This document shows positions 23,900 to 34,983 of a DNA stretch of 45,352 nucleotides, one piece after another. The DNA comes from Bacillota bacterium (lineage in GTDB: Bacteria > Bacillota > Clostridia > Oscillospirales > Oscillospiraceae), in contig JAETQY010000018.1 in assembly GCA_021770445.1 (NCBI GenBank), positions 1-45,352 on the forward strand, given 5' to 3'. The translations under genes and the position numbers were made by a program. Numbering within the stretch: position 1 is the first letter of the stretch; each line of letters begins with the position of its first letter. The notes below the pieces were generated by a model, which saw only the letters and a program-made list of their open reading frames with translations, was not told where the DNA came from and made no database searches.

Positions 23900-25021
23900 C
23901 TATTGCATGATTATCAATTTTTTGAACAGCTCCACCGCATAGGGAATCGCTGCATCCTTAAAATCATAAGCAGCGGTGTGATGTCCTGGGGTATCCGTCC
24001 CCATGCCCACAAAGAAATACGCCCCTGGTGTCACTTTGGTATAGTAACCAAAATCGTCCGAGCCCTTGTAGGGCTGCTCCAGAACTGTCCAATCATATCC
24101 TAGTTCCTTAGCCGCTTGAAACACCTTCTCTACGCTGGAACTGTGATTGAAGTTTTCGGGAAACACATCCTCATATTCAAACGCGATCTGAAGGCCATAT
24201 TTCTCCGCCTCTGCTCTTGCACAGGCTTCCAGCCGTGCCTGTAGCTGGTCCAGCTCCGCCTCGTACTCCCCGCGGATGGTACAGCGCAGCACGCCGTCGC
24301 TGGCTGCCATGCCAAACGCATGATCACCCAGATCAAACTGCACCACAGTACACAACAGTAGGCCCTTATAGCGGCTCTTATCCGCAATTTCCGGAATCGC
24401 CTGCACCACACTGGCTAGGGCAAAAACCGGATTCTTTCCGTTTTCCGGCAGGCTTGCATGAGTGGGCTCGCCAATCATCCGGATGGACATCCCCCTTGAG
24501 GCGCAGTTGATGGTCTTTGGCCTGGTCAGAATTTTTCCCAGCGGCTCACCGTACTGGTTGTGATACCCGTAGACCTCACAGATCTCGTTCTCCTCCAGCA
24601 CAGCTGTGCAGATTTTGGCCCCAGCGCCGCTCTCCTCTGCATGCTGGAAAATTAGGTAAACATCCCGGTCCGAGTCAAGCTCTTTCAGCTCTCCAGCCAG
24701 CGCGCAGAGGGTGGCCGCGTGGCCGTCATGGCCGCACTTGTGGGCCACGCCGGGAACACAGGAACGATAAGGGGCGTCTATCTCATCCTCCATGGGCAGT
24801 GCATCAAAGTCCGCACGGAACGCAATTCCTGGCCGCTTTGCTCCTAGACTGCGGTACACGGCATAAAAGTACGCTCCCTTATCATGGACCTCCAGCCCGG
24901 AGTTCTCCTCCACGAATTGCATCAGCCGCTTCTTCGTCCAGATCTCCTGACCTGAAAGCTCCGGATGGGCGTGCAGTTCATGGCGCAGCTCCACCGCCTT
25001 TTCCAAAATGCTCCTATTCAT
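23900..25021 (-). CDS. M20 family amidohydrolase (second copy)
   Basis: A 373-residue paralogue of the 12240-13361 product with the same length and motifs: LRHELHAHPELS, FRADFDALP, GVAHKCGHDGHAA, QHAEESGAG, PTHASLPENGKNP and FGYYTKVTPGAYF. Predicted to hydrolyse an amide bond in an N-acyl amino acid or similar conjugate. Start ATG 25021 follows GAGGAGGGAAGG; the frame is open further upstream but would run through the promoter. It has its own promoter and terminator, unlike the first copy. Two similar amidohydrolases on either side of the transporter and regulator suggest related but distinct substrates. Confidence 0.9.
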   Translation of the reverse strand: MNRSILEKAVELRHELHAHPELSGQEIWTKKRLMQFVEENSGLEVHDKGAYFYAVYRSLGAKRPGIAFRADFDALPMEDEIDAPYRSCVPGVAHKCGHDGHAATLCALAGELKELDSDRDVYLIFQHAEESGAGAKICTAVLEENEICEVYGYHNQYGEPLGKILTRPKTINCASRGMSIRMIGEPTHASLPENGKNPVFALASVVQAIPEIADKSRYKGLLLCTVVQFDLGDHAFGMAASDGVLRCTIRGEYEAELDQLQARLEACARAEAEKYGLQIAFEYEDVFPENFNHSSSVEKVFQAAKELGYDWTVLEQPYKGSDDFGYYTKVTPGAYFFVGMGTDTPGHHTAAYDFKDAAIPYAVELFKKLIIMQ

Positions 25022-25050
25022 TTCCTTCCCTCCTCTGAATGATTGCGGCC

Positions 25051-25079
25051 AGTATAACATGGTCAAAAGGGTTTGTCTA
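25051..25079 (-). promoter_or_regulatory. Promoter of the second M20 gene
   Basis: On the minus strand TAGACA (25079-25074), a 17-base spacer and TATACT (25056-25051), about 30 bases before the start codon. Confidence 0.7.
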
Positions 25080-25155
25080 TCTGTTTTTACATAAGACGCC
25101 GCTAAAAACGGAGAACAGGAAGGTCCGCAGCATCCTGCTCCGGGGTGGCCTCCTC

Positions 25156-27774
25156 TCATTTATTCTCAATAATGTTCGCTGTGTGTTTCAGCTTCCGGTC
25201 TCCGGCGTTCCGCTGGTTGAGCCTGGCCACCAGGGCGGAGATTTCCCCCTGGGCCTGTTCGATCTCCGCCTTGAAGGCCCGGGCGGACAGCCGCAGGGCC
25301 CCGTGGCCCAAAATGATGAGCTGTTCCAGCCCGTCGGAGGTGGCCACCCGCACTCGATGGTCCTTCCCCAGGTCATAGGTGGCCTTTTCGATGTAGGCGT
25401 CGGCGGTCTCGGCCTCCTTGGTGTAGACCACGTAGATGTTGTTTTTTTTCTCCACCGAGCCGGGGTTGCCCTTCACCTTGTAGGCATCGAAGACAAGAAT
25501 CACTACACACTTGCGGAATCCCTGGTAGTTGGACAAAATATCCTCCAGGGCCGCCCGGGCGGCGGCCACGTCCTGCCGGGCCAGCTCTTTCAGCTCGTCC
25601 CAGGCGAAGATAATGTTGTAGCCGTCCACCAGCAGGTACTCCGGGCCGGTTTTTTGGCTCTTGATGGCATACTTCCCCTCGTCCAAACTGGTACGGGCGG
25701 GCTTTTTCTGGGGCTGGAAGGCGAAATCCTCCCTCTCCACCTTGCCGTAGGTCCGCTCGAAGACGGCCAGCAGCTCCTTGTCCTGCTCCAGACTGCCCCC
25801 CTGATAGGAGCGCTGTCCTCCAGCCGGGGAAGCCGGCTCGGGGGCTGGGGCCTCCTCCCCCAGCCGCAGGCCGCTGTCCACGTGCATGTGGTCCCGGACC
25901 TGGTCCCACTTCACAGTTACCCCCGCCCCATGGGAGCAGAACACCGAGTCAGGCGGGTTGTCGATGTCCCGCTCCGGGTCGTAGCCAAGTTGTGAGACGA
26001 TCTCCTCCTGGTTGGCGCAGGGCTCGTAGCCCCGCAGGGCGCAGGACAGCCGGCCCCGCCCCCGGGTGTAGGCGGTGACCTCCCGCCAGTAGTCCCGCAG
26101 TCCGGCCACCGGGGCGTGGCCGGTGAGGAGGGACAGCTCCCCCTCCTGCTCCGGGCCGGCCACCGCCCCGCCCATGGACTGGAGGTCGTTCATGGCCCGG
26201 CCCACGCAGTCCGGGGGGAGTTCCAGGGAGAAGTCGTAGTGGGGCTCCAGAAGGACGCTCTCCGCCTGCATCAGCCCCTGACGCACCGCCCGGTAGGTGG
26301 CCTGGCGGAAGTCGCCCCCCTCAGTGTGCTTCACGTGGGCCCGGCCGGCCACCAGGGTAATCTTCATGTCGGTAATAGGCGACCCGGTGAGCACCCCCCG
26401 GTGGCGCTTCTCCAACAGGTGAGTGAAAATGAGCCGCTGCCAGTTCAGGTCCAGCTGGTCGGTGGGGCAGGCGGAGGCGATGCGCAGCCCGCTGCCCCGG
26501 GGACCGGGCTCCAGCAGGAGGTGAACCTCGGCGTAGTGGCGCAGGGGCTCGAAGTGGCCCACCCCCTCCACGGGGCGGCCGGTGATGGTCTCCCGGTAAA
26601 CGATGTTCCCCACCCCGAAGGCGACCTCCACCCCAAAGCGCTCCTGAATGAGCCGGGTGAGCACCTCCAGCTGGATCTCCCCCATGAGCTGGAGGTGGAT
26701 CTCCCCCAACGCCTCGTTCCACACCACCCGGAGCTGGGGGTCCTCCTCCTCCAGCTGGCGGAGGTTGCGCAGCATGGCGTGAACGTCGCAGCCCGGGGGC
26801 AGGATCACCTGGTAGTTCAGCACCGGCTCCAGCTCGGGCTCGGCGGCGGGGGGCTCCGCCCCGAAGACGTCCCCAGGCCGAGTTTTAGTCAGCCCGGTGA
26901 GGGCACATACCGTCCCGGCGGGGGCCTCGTCCACGGTCTGGTACTTGGCGCCGGAGTAGACGCGAATTTGATTGACCTTCTCCTCCCCCAGCAGGGTGCG
27001 GACCTTGAGGGAGCCGCCGGTGACCTTCACGTAGGTGAGCCGGTCGGTCCCGTCCCGGGCGATCTTGAACACCCGGGCTCCGAACTCCGGAAGATAGTCG
27101 GGGGTCAGGGTGTATCGGGACAGGCCGTCCAGCAGCGTGTCGATCCCCTCCAGCCTCAGGGCGGAGCCGAAGAAGCAGGGGAAGGCCAGCCGTCGGGCAA
27201 TGAGGGAGGCCACGTCCGCCTCCGTGATCTCTCCCCCCTCCAGGTACTTGTCCATCAGCCCCTCGTCCAGGGAGGCCAGGTCCTCGGCAATCGGCCCCGG
27301 GCCGGCGGAGAAGTCCAGGCAACCGCCGTCCAGCTTGTCCTGTAACTGAGCCAGCAGGGCGGCCCGGTCCGCCCCCGCCAGGTCCATCTTGTTCACAAAG
27401 AGGAAGGTGGGGATGGCGTGCCACTCCAGCAGCCGCCACAGGGTGCGGGTGTGGCCCTGGATACCGTCAGTGCCACTGATCACCAGCACGGCGCAGTCCA
27501 GCACAGACAGGGTCCGCTCCATCTCGGCGGAGAAGTCCACGTGTCCTGGGGTGTCCAGCAGGGTGATGGCAGTGTCTCCCCAGGTGAGCTCCGCCTGCTT
27601 GGAGAAGATGGTGATGCCCCGCTCCCGCTCCTGGGCGTCGGTGTCCAGAAAGGCGTCCCGGTGGTCCACCCGGCCCAGCCTGCGCACCGCCCCGCTGAGG
27701 TACAAAAACCCCTCGGACAGGGTGGTCTTGCCCGCGTCCACGTGGGCCAATACACCTATACAACAGTGCCTCAT
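25156..27774 (-). CDS. EF-G/TetM-like GTPase fused to a YacP/Rae1 NYN ribonuclease
   Basis: An 872-residue two-part protein. Residues 1 to about 640 resemble ribosomal protection proteins and EF-G: G1 AHVDAGKTT (10-18), RGIT (52-55), G3 DTPGH (74-78), G4 NKMD (128-131), then EF-G-like domains II-V. Residues 712-872 are a YacP (DUF901, NYN/PIN-like) domain with LLVDGYN (D717), VFDAYKVKG (D763), ETADAYIEK (D792) and VATSD (D814). B. subtilis YacP/Rae1 is a ribosome A-site endonuclease, so both halves point to the ribosome. The linker (about 640-710) is proline- and charge-rich. Despite likely automatic labels, tetracycline resistance is not shown. The ribosome binding site is weak. Confidence 0.9.
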   Translation of the reverse strand: MRHCCIGVLAHVDAGKTTLSEGFLYLSGAVRRLGRVDHRDAFLDTDAQERERGITIFSKQAELTWGDTAITLLDTPGHVDFSAEMERTLSVLDCAVLVISGTDGIQGHTRTLWRLLEWHAIPTFLFVNKMDLAGADRAALLAQLQDKLDGGCLDFSAGPGPIAEDLASLDEGLMDKYLEGGEITEADVASLIARRLAFPCFFGSALRLEGIDTLLDGLSRYTLTPDYLPEFGARVFKIARDGTDRLTYVKVTGGSLKVRTLLGEEKVNQIRVYSGAKYQTVDEAPAGTVCALTGLTKTRPGDVFGAEPPAAEPELEPVLNYQVILPPGCDVHAMLRNLRQLEEEDPQLRVVWNEALGEIHLQLMGEIQLEVLTRLIQERFGVEVAFGVGNIVYRETITGRPVEGVGHFEPLRHYAEVHLLLEPGPRGSGLRIASACPTDQLDLNWQRLIFTHLLEKRHRGVLTGSPITDMKITLVAGRAHVKHTEGGDFRQATYRAVRQGLMQAESVLLEPHYDFSLELPPDCVGRAMNDLQSMGGAVAGPEQEGELSLLTGHAPVAGLRDYWREVTAYTRGRGRLSCALRGYEPCANQEEIVSQLGYDPERDIDNPPDSVFCSHGAGVTVKWDQVRDHMHVDSGLRLGEEAPAPEPASPAGGQRSYQGGSLEQDKELLAVFERTYGKVEREDFAFQPQKKPARTSLDEGKYAIKSQKTGPEYLLVDGYNIIFAWDELKELARQDVAAARAALEDILSNYQGFRKCVVILVFDAYKVKGNPGSVEKKNNIYVVYTKEAETADAYIEKATYDLGKDHRVRVATSDGLEQLIILGHGALRLSARAFKAEIEQAQGEISALVARLNQRNAGDRKLKHTANIIENK

Positions 27775-27853
27775 AATACAAAATACTCTCTCATAATAGA
27801 CTTACAAACCTTCCTAAGCGTGGAATATATATGCTGTTTTATGACCGATAAGC

Positions 27854-28447
27854 CTATTTTTTAAGCCTTTTTGTAATGATTACATATAACATAAACCAAA
27901 ACAGAGCAAGGGCTAGAAAAATAATTAAGTACGGCACAAGCTGTACTTTTAAGATAGGCCATGAGGCAGTCCGAACAGTCTCACTTGCAACCTTTAATTC
28001 ATATCCTTCATTTCTCATGCCAAAATAAATGAGATAATAGGGATTGAGCATATTTAACTTATCAATATTTTCGTTTGTTGCCTCATAAAGACTAAATTTG
28101 TATGAAAAAAGGCCCGGAGTTAACATACAAAGAAGTCCATTCCCATTGTAACTCCCTACAAAATACTCTATCGGTTCTGTCTTGTAGTGTGTGGAAATTG
28201 GGCTTTTAACGAAGCCAATGACTCTATATCCATGAACATCATCCAAAACTCCCATAAGAGTAATACCTTTTAAATCAATTTGGTCTATTATATGAGCAGT
28301 TTGTCCCCCAATAGTGTCAGAGTTTTGGATTACATCTAATTTATAAGTGAGTTTATCATAGCAAATGATTCCAATTGATACGGATAGTGCATACAAAAAG
28401 AACAGGGTTATTCGGGTCATGTTTTTTTGAAGTGAAGCAGATTGCAT
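27854..28447 (-). CDS. Low-GC membrane-anchored hypothetical protein
   Basis: A 197-residue protein with two predicted membrane helices, near the N-terminus (about 12-30) and the C-terminus (about 168-190), framing an extracytoplasmic domain of about 135 residues with NPYYLIYFGMRNEGYEL. The C-terminal end is basic (TKRLKK). GAGGAG lies 11 bases before ATG 28447. The base composition is far more AT-rich than both neighbours, and many codons end in A or T, so recent acquisition is likely. No family is recognised. Confidence 0.7.
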   Translation of the reverse strand: MQSASLQKNMTRITLFFLYALSVSIGIICYDKLTYKLDVIQNSDTIGGQTAHIIDQIDLKGITLMGVLDDVHGYRVIGFVKSPISTHYKTEPIEYFVGSYNGNGLLCMLTPGLFSYKFSLYEATNENIDKLNMLNPYYLIYFGMRNEGYELKVASETVRTASWPILKVQLVPYLIIFLALALFWFMLYVIITKRLKK

Positions 28448-28495
28448 AATATCGTCATCTCCTCGCTGGTGAGGTAGTCGGCGGTCATTTTTCAG

Positions 28496-29707
28496 TCACT
28501 TTGTATTAAATACATATCGGCCCAGCCGGTCAAAGGCCTCCTCCACCCTGGAAAGGGGGAGGGCCAGGTTCATGCGCAGGTGGCAGGGGCCGTGGAACAT
28601 TCTTCCGTCCTGCACCGCCACCCCCACATCCCAGGCGGCCTGCTCCACCTGGTCGATGGTTGTTCCGTGCTCCGCGCACCACTGGGTGCAGTCGGCGAAG
28701 AGCATGTAGGTCCCCTGGGGCCGGGAGACCTCCACCCCCTTAAACCGCTCCTTGATATAGCCGCAGGCGAAGTCCACATTCCCGGTAATAGTCTGGCACA
28801 GCTCATCCGCCCACACATGCCCCTCGGGGCGGTAGGCCCCGATCAGCGCGTGCATGGACAGCACGTTCATCTCGTTGTAGTGGGACAGGGAGGCCTCCCG
28901 CTCCACCCGCTCCCGGAGCCAGGGGTCGTATATGATGTGGTAGGCCCCCACCAGGCCGGCCAGGTTGAAGGTCTTGGAGGGCGCGTACAGGGCCACAGTG
29001 CGCCGCCGGGCCCCCTCACTCACAAGCTGGGTGGGGATGTGTTTGTGGCCGCTGAGAATGATGTCGGACCAGATCTCGTCGGACACCACATAGACGTTGT
29101 GCTTTTCAAACAATTCCATGGCCCGCTCCAGCTCCCACCGCTCCCAGACCCGACCGCAGGGGTTGTGGGGGGAGCAGAGGATGGCGGCGTGAATCTTGTG
29201 CTCCACAATCATCTTCTCCATGTGGGCGAAGTTCATCCGCCACACCCCCGCCTCGTCCTTCTCCAGCGGGGAGTGGACGATGCGGTATCCGTTGTTGGAC
29301 AGGGCCTTGGTAAAGCCGATATAGGTGGGCGAGTGGACCAGCACATGCTCCCCCCGGGAGCACAGCACATTCAGCGCGCTGAGCACACCCCCCAGCACCC
29401 CGTTCTCATAGCTGATACATTCCTTCGTCAGCCCCTCCACCCCATTTCTGGTCTCGTGCCAGCGGATGATGGAGCTGTAGTAGTCATCGGAGGGGAGGAA
29501 GTAGCCCAGATGGGGCTCCTGCATCCGCCGGATGACCGCCTCCTGGATGGTGGGCAGCAGGGGGAAATTCATGTCGGCCACCCACATGGGGATGGCGTCG
29601 AAGCCCTCCTTGGGGGCCAGCGGGGCGCCCGGCTGCCGCCCCAGGCCGTCCAGGGCCAGGGCGTCCCTGCCCCGCCGGTCCATCAGGGAAGTAAAATCAT
29701 AGTTCAT
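28496..29707 (-). CDS. MalY/PatB-type PLP aminotransferase / C-S lyase
   Basis: A 403-residue fold-type I PLP enzyme of the MalY/PatB group, mostly cystathionine beta-lyases that release thiols, ammonia and pyruvate. The N-terminal signature PMWVADMNF, CSPHNPCGRVW, the SDEIWSDIIL aspartate that contacts the PLP nitrogen, and the Schiff-base lysine in APSKTFNLAGL are all present. The C-terminal domain ends HLRMNLALPLSRVEEA, with the substrate-carboxylate arginine. ATG 29707 is preferred over GTG 29719 because AAAGGTG is well spaced from it. Sulfur amino acid metabolism is the most likely role. Confidence 0.9.
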   Translation of the reverse strand: MNYDFTSLMDRRGRDALALDGLGRQPGAPLAPKEGFDAIPMWVADMNFPLLPTIQEAVIRRMQEPHLGYFLPSDDYYSSIIRWHETRNGVEGLTKECISYENGVLGGVLSALNVLCSRGEHVLVHSPTYIGFTKALSNNGYRIVHSPLEKDEAGVWRMNFAHMEKMIVEHKIHAAILCSPHNPCGRVWERWELERAMELFEKHNVYVVSDEIWSDIILSGHKHIPTQLVSEGARRRTVALYAPSKTFNLAGLVGAYHIIYDPWLRERVEREASLSHYNEMNVLSMHALIGAYRPEGHVWADELCQTITGNVDFACGYIKERFKGVEVSRPQGTYMLFADCTQWCAEHGTTIDQVEQAAWDVGVAVQDGRMFHGPCHLRMNLALPLSRVEEAFDRLGRYVFNTK

Positions 29708-29736
29708 CTTCACACACACCTTTCTCTCATGCTCGG

Positions 29737-30015
29737 TCAGCCGCGGTGCAGGGCCAGCCAGCCCAGCCCAAGGAGCTGCACGAGCAGCAGCAGGGGAAAG
29801 CCAAATCGGAAATACCAGTGCCGGGTCTTGTGGTGAAAGGCCCGCATCCCCAGGGTGCCGCCCAGGGCCCCGCCCAGCACCGCAGGGAGAAAGAGTGCCT
29901 TTTCAGAAATGCGCCACTCTCCCCGCCTGGCCCGCCGTTTGTCAACGCCCATCAAAACAAAGGCGGCCAGGTTGACCGCCAGCAGATACAGACCCAACGG
30001 CTGCCACTCCGTCAT
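29737..30015 (-). CDS. DUF1294 membrane protein
   Basis: A 92-residue membrane protein of the DUF1294 family. Visible hallmarks are NLAAFVLMGVDKRRARRGEWRISEKAL, GGALGGTLGMRAFHHKTRHWYF and a C-terminal helix. Three to four helices are predicted. Start ATG 30015 follows GGAAAGG at good spacing; upstream in-frame codons lack one. The family function is unknown. It lies 29 bases before the lyase gene and may be cotranscribed with it. Confidence 0.85.
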   Translation of the reverse strand: MTEWQPLGLYLLAVNLAAFVLMGVDKRRARRGEWRISEKALFLPAVLGGALGGTLGMRAFHHKTRHWYFRFGFPLLLLVQLLGLGWLALHRG

Positions 30016-30132
30016 CCCGACCGCCCTTTCCATCCAAAACAATATTTTTACCTATTTTAATTATAGCTCCATCAACCGCCTTTTTCAACAAAATTTCGTC
30101 CGTAATTTCTATGGAAAATTTTCTAAATCAAC

Positions 30133-30161
30133 TTGAAATATCATCCAGCCGTCTGTATAAT
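30133..30161 (+). promoter_or_regulatory. Promoter of ppdK
   Basis: TTGAAA at 30133-30138, a 17-base spacer and TATAAT at 30156-30161. The leader of about 120 bases includes a stem (CCAGAAAC at 30177-30184 with GTTTCTGG at 30207-30214). Confidence 0.8.
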
Positions 30162-30291
30162 ATTATGCACGGTATTCCAGAAACCCGGACAATATTTCTA
30201 TTCCCTGTTTCTGGCACCTACGACGACGCGGCACCCCGCCGGGGTCTGGCTGGCCGGGACGCCGTATACACTACTGAAAGGAATGATACCA

Positions 30292-32925
<2,634 letters not shown>

Positions 32926-32939
32926 CCTGTGTTATCGAG

Positions 32940-32968
32940 TATTTCCCCGCCTGACCGGCGGGGAAATA
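32940..32968 (+). terminator. Terminator of ppdK
   Basis: TATTTCCCCGCC at 32940-32951 and GGCGGGGAAATA at 32957-32968 form a perfect 12-base stem with a 5-base loop, followed by CATATTTT. Confidence 0.85.
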
Positions 32969-32999
32969 CATATTTTGGGAGGGAATTAGCGCTGGTCCA

Positions 33000-33028
33000 T
33001 TGATTTTTGCCTTAAGCCGTGCTTTAAT
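33000..33028 (+). promoter_or_regulatory. Promoter of the membrane protein / LtaS-like pair
   Basis: TTGATT at 33000-33005, a 17-base spacer and TTTAAT at 33023-33028. Confidence 0.6.
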
Positions 33029-33052
33029 AGAGGGCGATCTGCATATAAGAAG

Positions 33053-33418
33053 GTGTCAACTGTGAACCATCAGGTTATCTTCCTTAATCTTTTTTTGGTC
33101 CCTGTGCTCCCCCTCGGTCTGTACTGCAAAAGCCGCCGCAAGCCCCTGGCCCCCAGCCTGGAGCTCTTGTTCCGGTACTGCATTGCCGTCAGCCTGAATC
33201 ACGTGGCCGCCCACGGCGTCTCCTTTTTCCTGCACAAGCTGACGGGGGCCGGCTTCGCTCTGGACTCAGCGCGCTACACGCTCATCGCCCTGCTGGCCGG
33301 GGTGCTCCTGTTTGCGGTCTACGCCGTCATCAGGGAACTGAGGCCGGAACTCAATATTGCCAGAATCGGGGAGCACAAGGTGGAGGAACATGAACAAGAC
33401 GAAACATCGGAGCACTGA
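33053..33418 (+). CDS. Small membrane protein upstream of LtaS-like gene
   Basis: A 121-residue protein with three predicted helices (about 7-23, 40-60 and 74-93) and an acidic cytoplasmic tail (EHKVEEHEQDETSEH). It starts at GTG 33053 or, with better spacing to AGAAGG, at GTG 33062. Its 3' end overlaps the next gene by 29 bases, so the two are coupled and the products probably work together at the membrane. No named family is recognised. Confidence 0.7.
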   Translation: MSTVNHQVIFLNLFLVPVLPLGLYCKSRRKPLAPSLELLFRYCIAVSLNHVAAHGVSFFLHKLTGAGFALDSARYTLIALLAGVLLFAVYAVIRELRPELNIARIGEHKVEEHEQDETSEH

Positions 33419-34931
33419 GCCGCGTCCCAGTACCCGGGCGGGACTGGTCGTGGCCTGTGTCGTATTCTCTGTCTCCAGTATCCTGTGGGGAGTCAGCCTC
33501 TGGCTGAGGATGAACTTTAACATCAATTTTCAGGAGATCCTGTACACCATGACCTCCCCTCTGGTGGGCACCGACCCGGGCGTTGTGCTCAAATGCCTGC
33601 GCTTCTGTCTCCCCCACATCTGTCTGTCGGCCCTGTACATTCTCACAGCAGTGGTCATCGTCATGCTCCAGCGGCGCTTCACCGCCACCCTGTCCTTTCA
33701 GGTTCGGGGAAGGGGGCGCCAGGTTGACCTGTTCCGCCTGGCCCGCCGGGCTATGGCCGTGGTCAGCATTCTTGTCCTGGGCTGGGCCTTCCGCTCCCTC
33801 TACGTCCACCTGAAGGTCGGGGAGTACATCCAGCTGCGGCGCAACCCCACCACCATCTATGAGGAGCGCTATGTCGATCCCGCCACTGTGTCCATCACCC
33901 CCCCGGCGCAGAAAAAGAACCTGATCTATATCTATCTGGAGAGCATGGAGACCTCCTACGCCTCAACAGAGGTAGGTGGACACCAGCCAGACCACAACTA
34001 TATCCCAAACCTGACCGCCCTGGCCCTGGAAAATCTGTCCTTCTCCAACTCGGAGCAGCTGGGCGGCTTCCACACCAGCAGCGGCGCAACCTGGACCATG
34101 GGGTCCATCTTCGCTACCACCTCCGGCCTTCCCTTCTCCTTCCCCGTGGGGGCCAACGCCATGAACCGGCACTCAGAATTTGCCTCGGGCTGTACCACCC
34201 TGGGGGATATCCTGGAGGAGAACGGCTACCATAACGTGTTCCTCTGCGGCTCCGACGCCACCTTCGGCGGCCGGAGGCTGTATTACCAGCAGCACGGCAA
34301 TTACGACATCTATGACCTCTTCACCGCCCGGGAGGAGGGCTATATCCCCGAGGACTATAAGGTCTGGTGGGGCTACGAGGACGAGATCCTGTATCAGATC
34401 GCCAGGGACAAGCTGACCGCGCTGGCCCAAGCTGGCCAGCCCTTCAACTTCACCATGCTCACTGCGGACACCCACCACGTGGACGGATATCTCTGCTCCC
34501 TGTGCCGGGACGACTACGACTCCATCACCGGCAACGTGGTCTCCTGCGCAGACCGGCAGATCGCGGACTTCATCCAGTGGTGCAGAGGCCAGGATTTCTA
34601 CGACAACTCCATCATTGTCATCATCGGCGACCACCCCAGAATGGACAACCGACTGGTGGACTGGCTGGACTACTACGACCGGACGGTCTACAACTGCTTT
34701 TTGAACTGCGGCACCCCCACTCCCGGCCGGGCGGTCAACCGGGAGTTTACCGCGGTGGACCTCTTCCCCACAGTCATGTCCGCCCTGGGCTTTACCTTCC
34801 AGGGGGACCAGCTGGGCTTCGGCGTGGACCTGTTTTCCGGCAGCGACACCCTCTCCGAGGTCATGGGCTTCCAGGCCCTGGACGAGGAGTTTGCCAAATA
34901 CTCCCCCTTTGTGGAGAAGCATCTCAGCTAA
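33390..34931 (+). CDS. LTA synthase / MdoB-like phosphoglycerol transferase family protein
   Basis: A 513-residue membrane enzyme. About three N-terminal helices are followed by a long extracytoplasmic alkaline-phosphatase-fold (sulfatase) domain. Metal-site signatures are IYIYLESMETSY, the catalytic-Thr region SSGATWTMGSIF, TADTHHVDGY and IIGDHPRMDN. Such enzymes move glycerol phosphate or related groups from phosphatidylglycerol onto glycolipids or glycans. The sequence around the nucleophile looks more like the MdoB/OpgB type than canonical LtaS, and the protein has fewer helices than the usual five. ATG 33390 follows GGAGG closely; the upstream open frame overlaps the partner gene further. 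Confidence 0.88.
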   Translation: MNKTKHRSTEPRPSTRAGLVVACVVFSVSSILWGVSLWLRMNFNINFQEILYTMTSPLVGTDPGVVLKCLRFCLPHICLSALYILTAVVIVMLQRRFTATLSFQVRGRGRQVDLFRLARRAMAVVSILVLGWAFRSLYVHLKVGEYIQLRRNPTTIYEERYVDPATVSITPPAQKKNLIYIYLESMETSYASTEVGGHQPDHNYIPNLTALALENLSFSNSEQLGGFHTSSGATWTMGSIFATTSGLPFSFPVGANAMNRHSEFASGCTTLGDILEENGYHNVFLCGSDATFGGRRLYYQQHGNYDIYDLFTAREEGYIPEDYKVWWGYEDEILYQIARDKLTALAQAGQPFNFTMLTADTHHVDGYLCSLCRDDYDSITGNVVSCADRQIADFIQWCRGQDFYDNSIIVIIGDHPRMDNRLVDWLDYYDRTVYNCFLNCGTPTPGRAVNREFTAVDLFPTVMSALGFTFQGDQLGFGVDLFSGSDTLSEVMGFQALDEEFAKYSPFVEKHLS

Positions 34932-34948
34932 AAAACAAGATAGGCCAG

Positions 34949-34981
34949 AGGGGAGGACTTTGTAAAGAAGTCCTCCCCTCA
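34949..34981. terminator. Bidirectional terminator
   Basis: GAGGGGAGGACTT at 34949-34961 and AAGTCCTCCCCTC at 34969-34981 form a perfect 13-base stem, with an A-run to the left and AATTTAATT to the right. It lies 17 bases after the LtaS-like stop and 2 bases after the convergent anti-sigma stop. Confidence 0.8.
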
Positions 34982-34983
34982 AT

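Noticed and set aside
12240..25021. The two M20 genes as a repeat-mediated recent duplication
   Set aside because: The proteins share motifs and length but differ at many positions, so this is old paralogy and not a direct DNA repeat.
26116..27345. Plus-strand open frame opposite the GTPase-YacP gene
   Set aside because: Same cause; no domain, no ribosome binding site, and G1-G4 motifs define the other strand.
25156..27774. Tetracycline resistance gene (tetM/tetW type)
   Set aside because: The GTPase body resembles these proteins, but the C-terminal YacP domain is not found in true Tet proteins and there is no mobile context.
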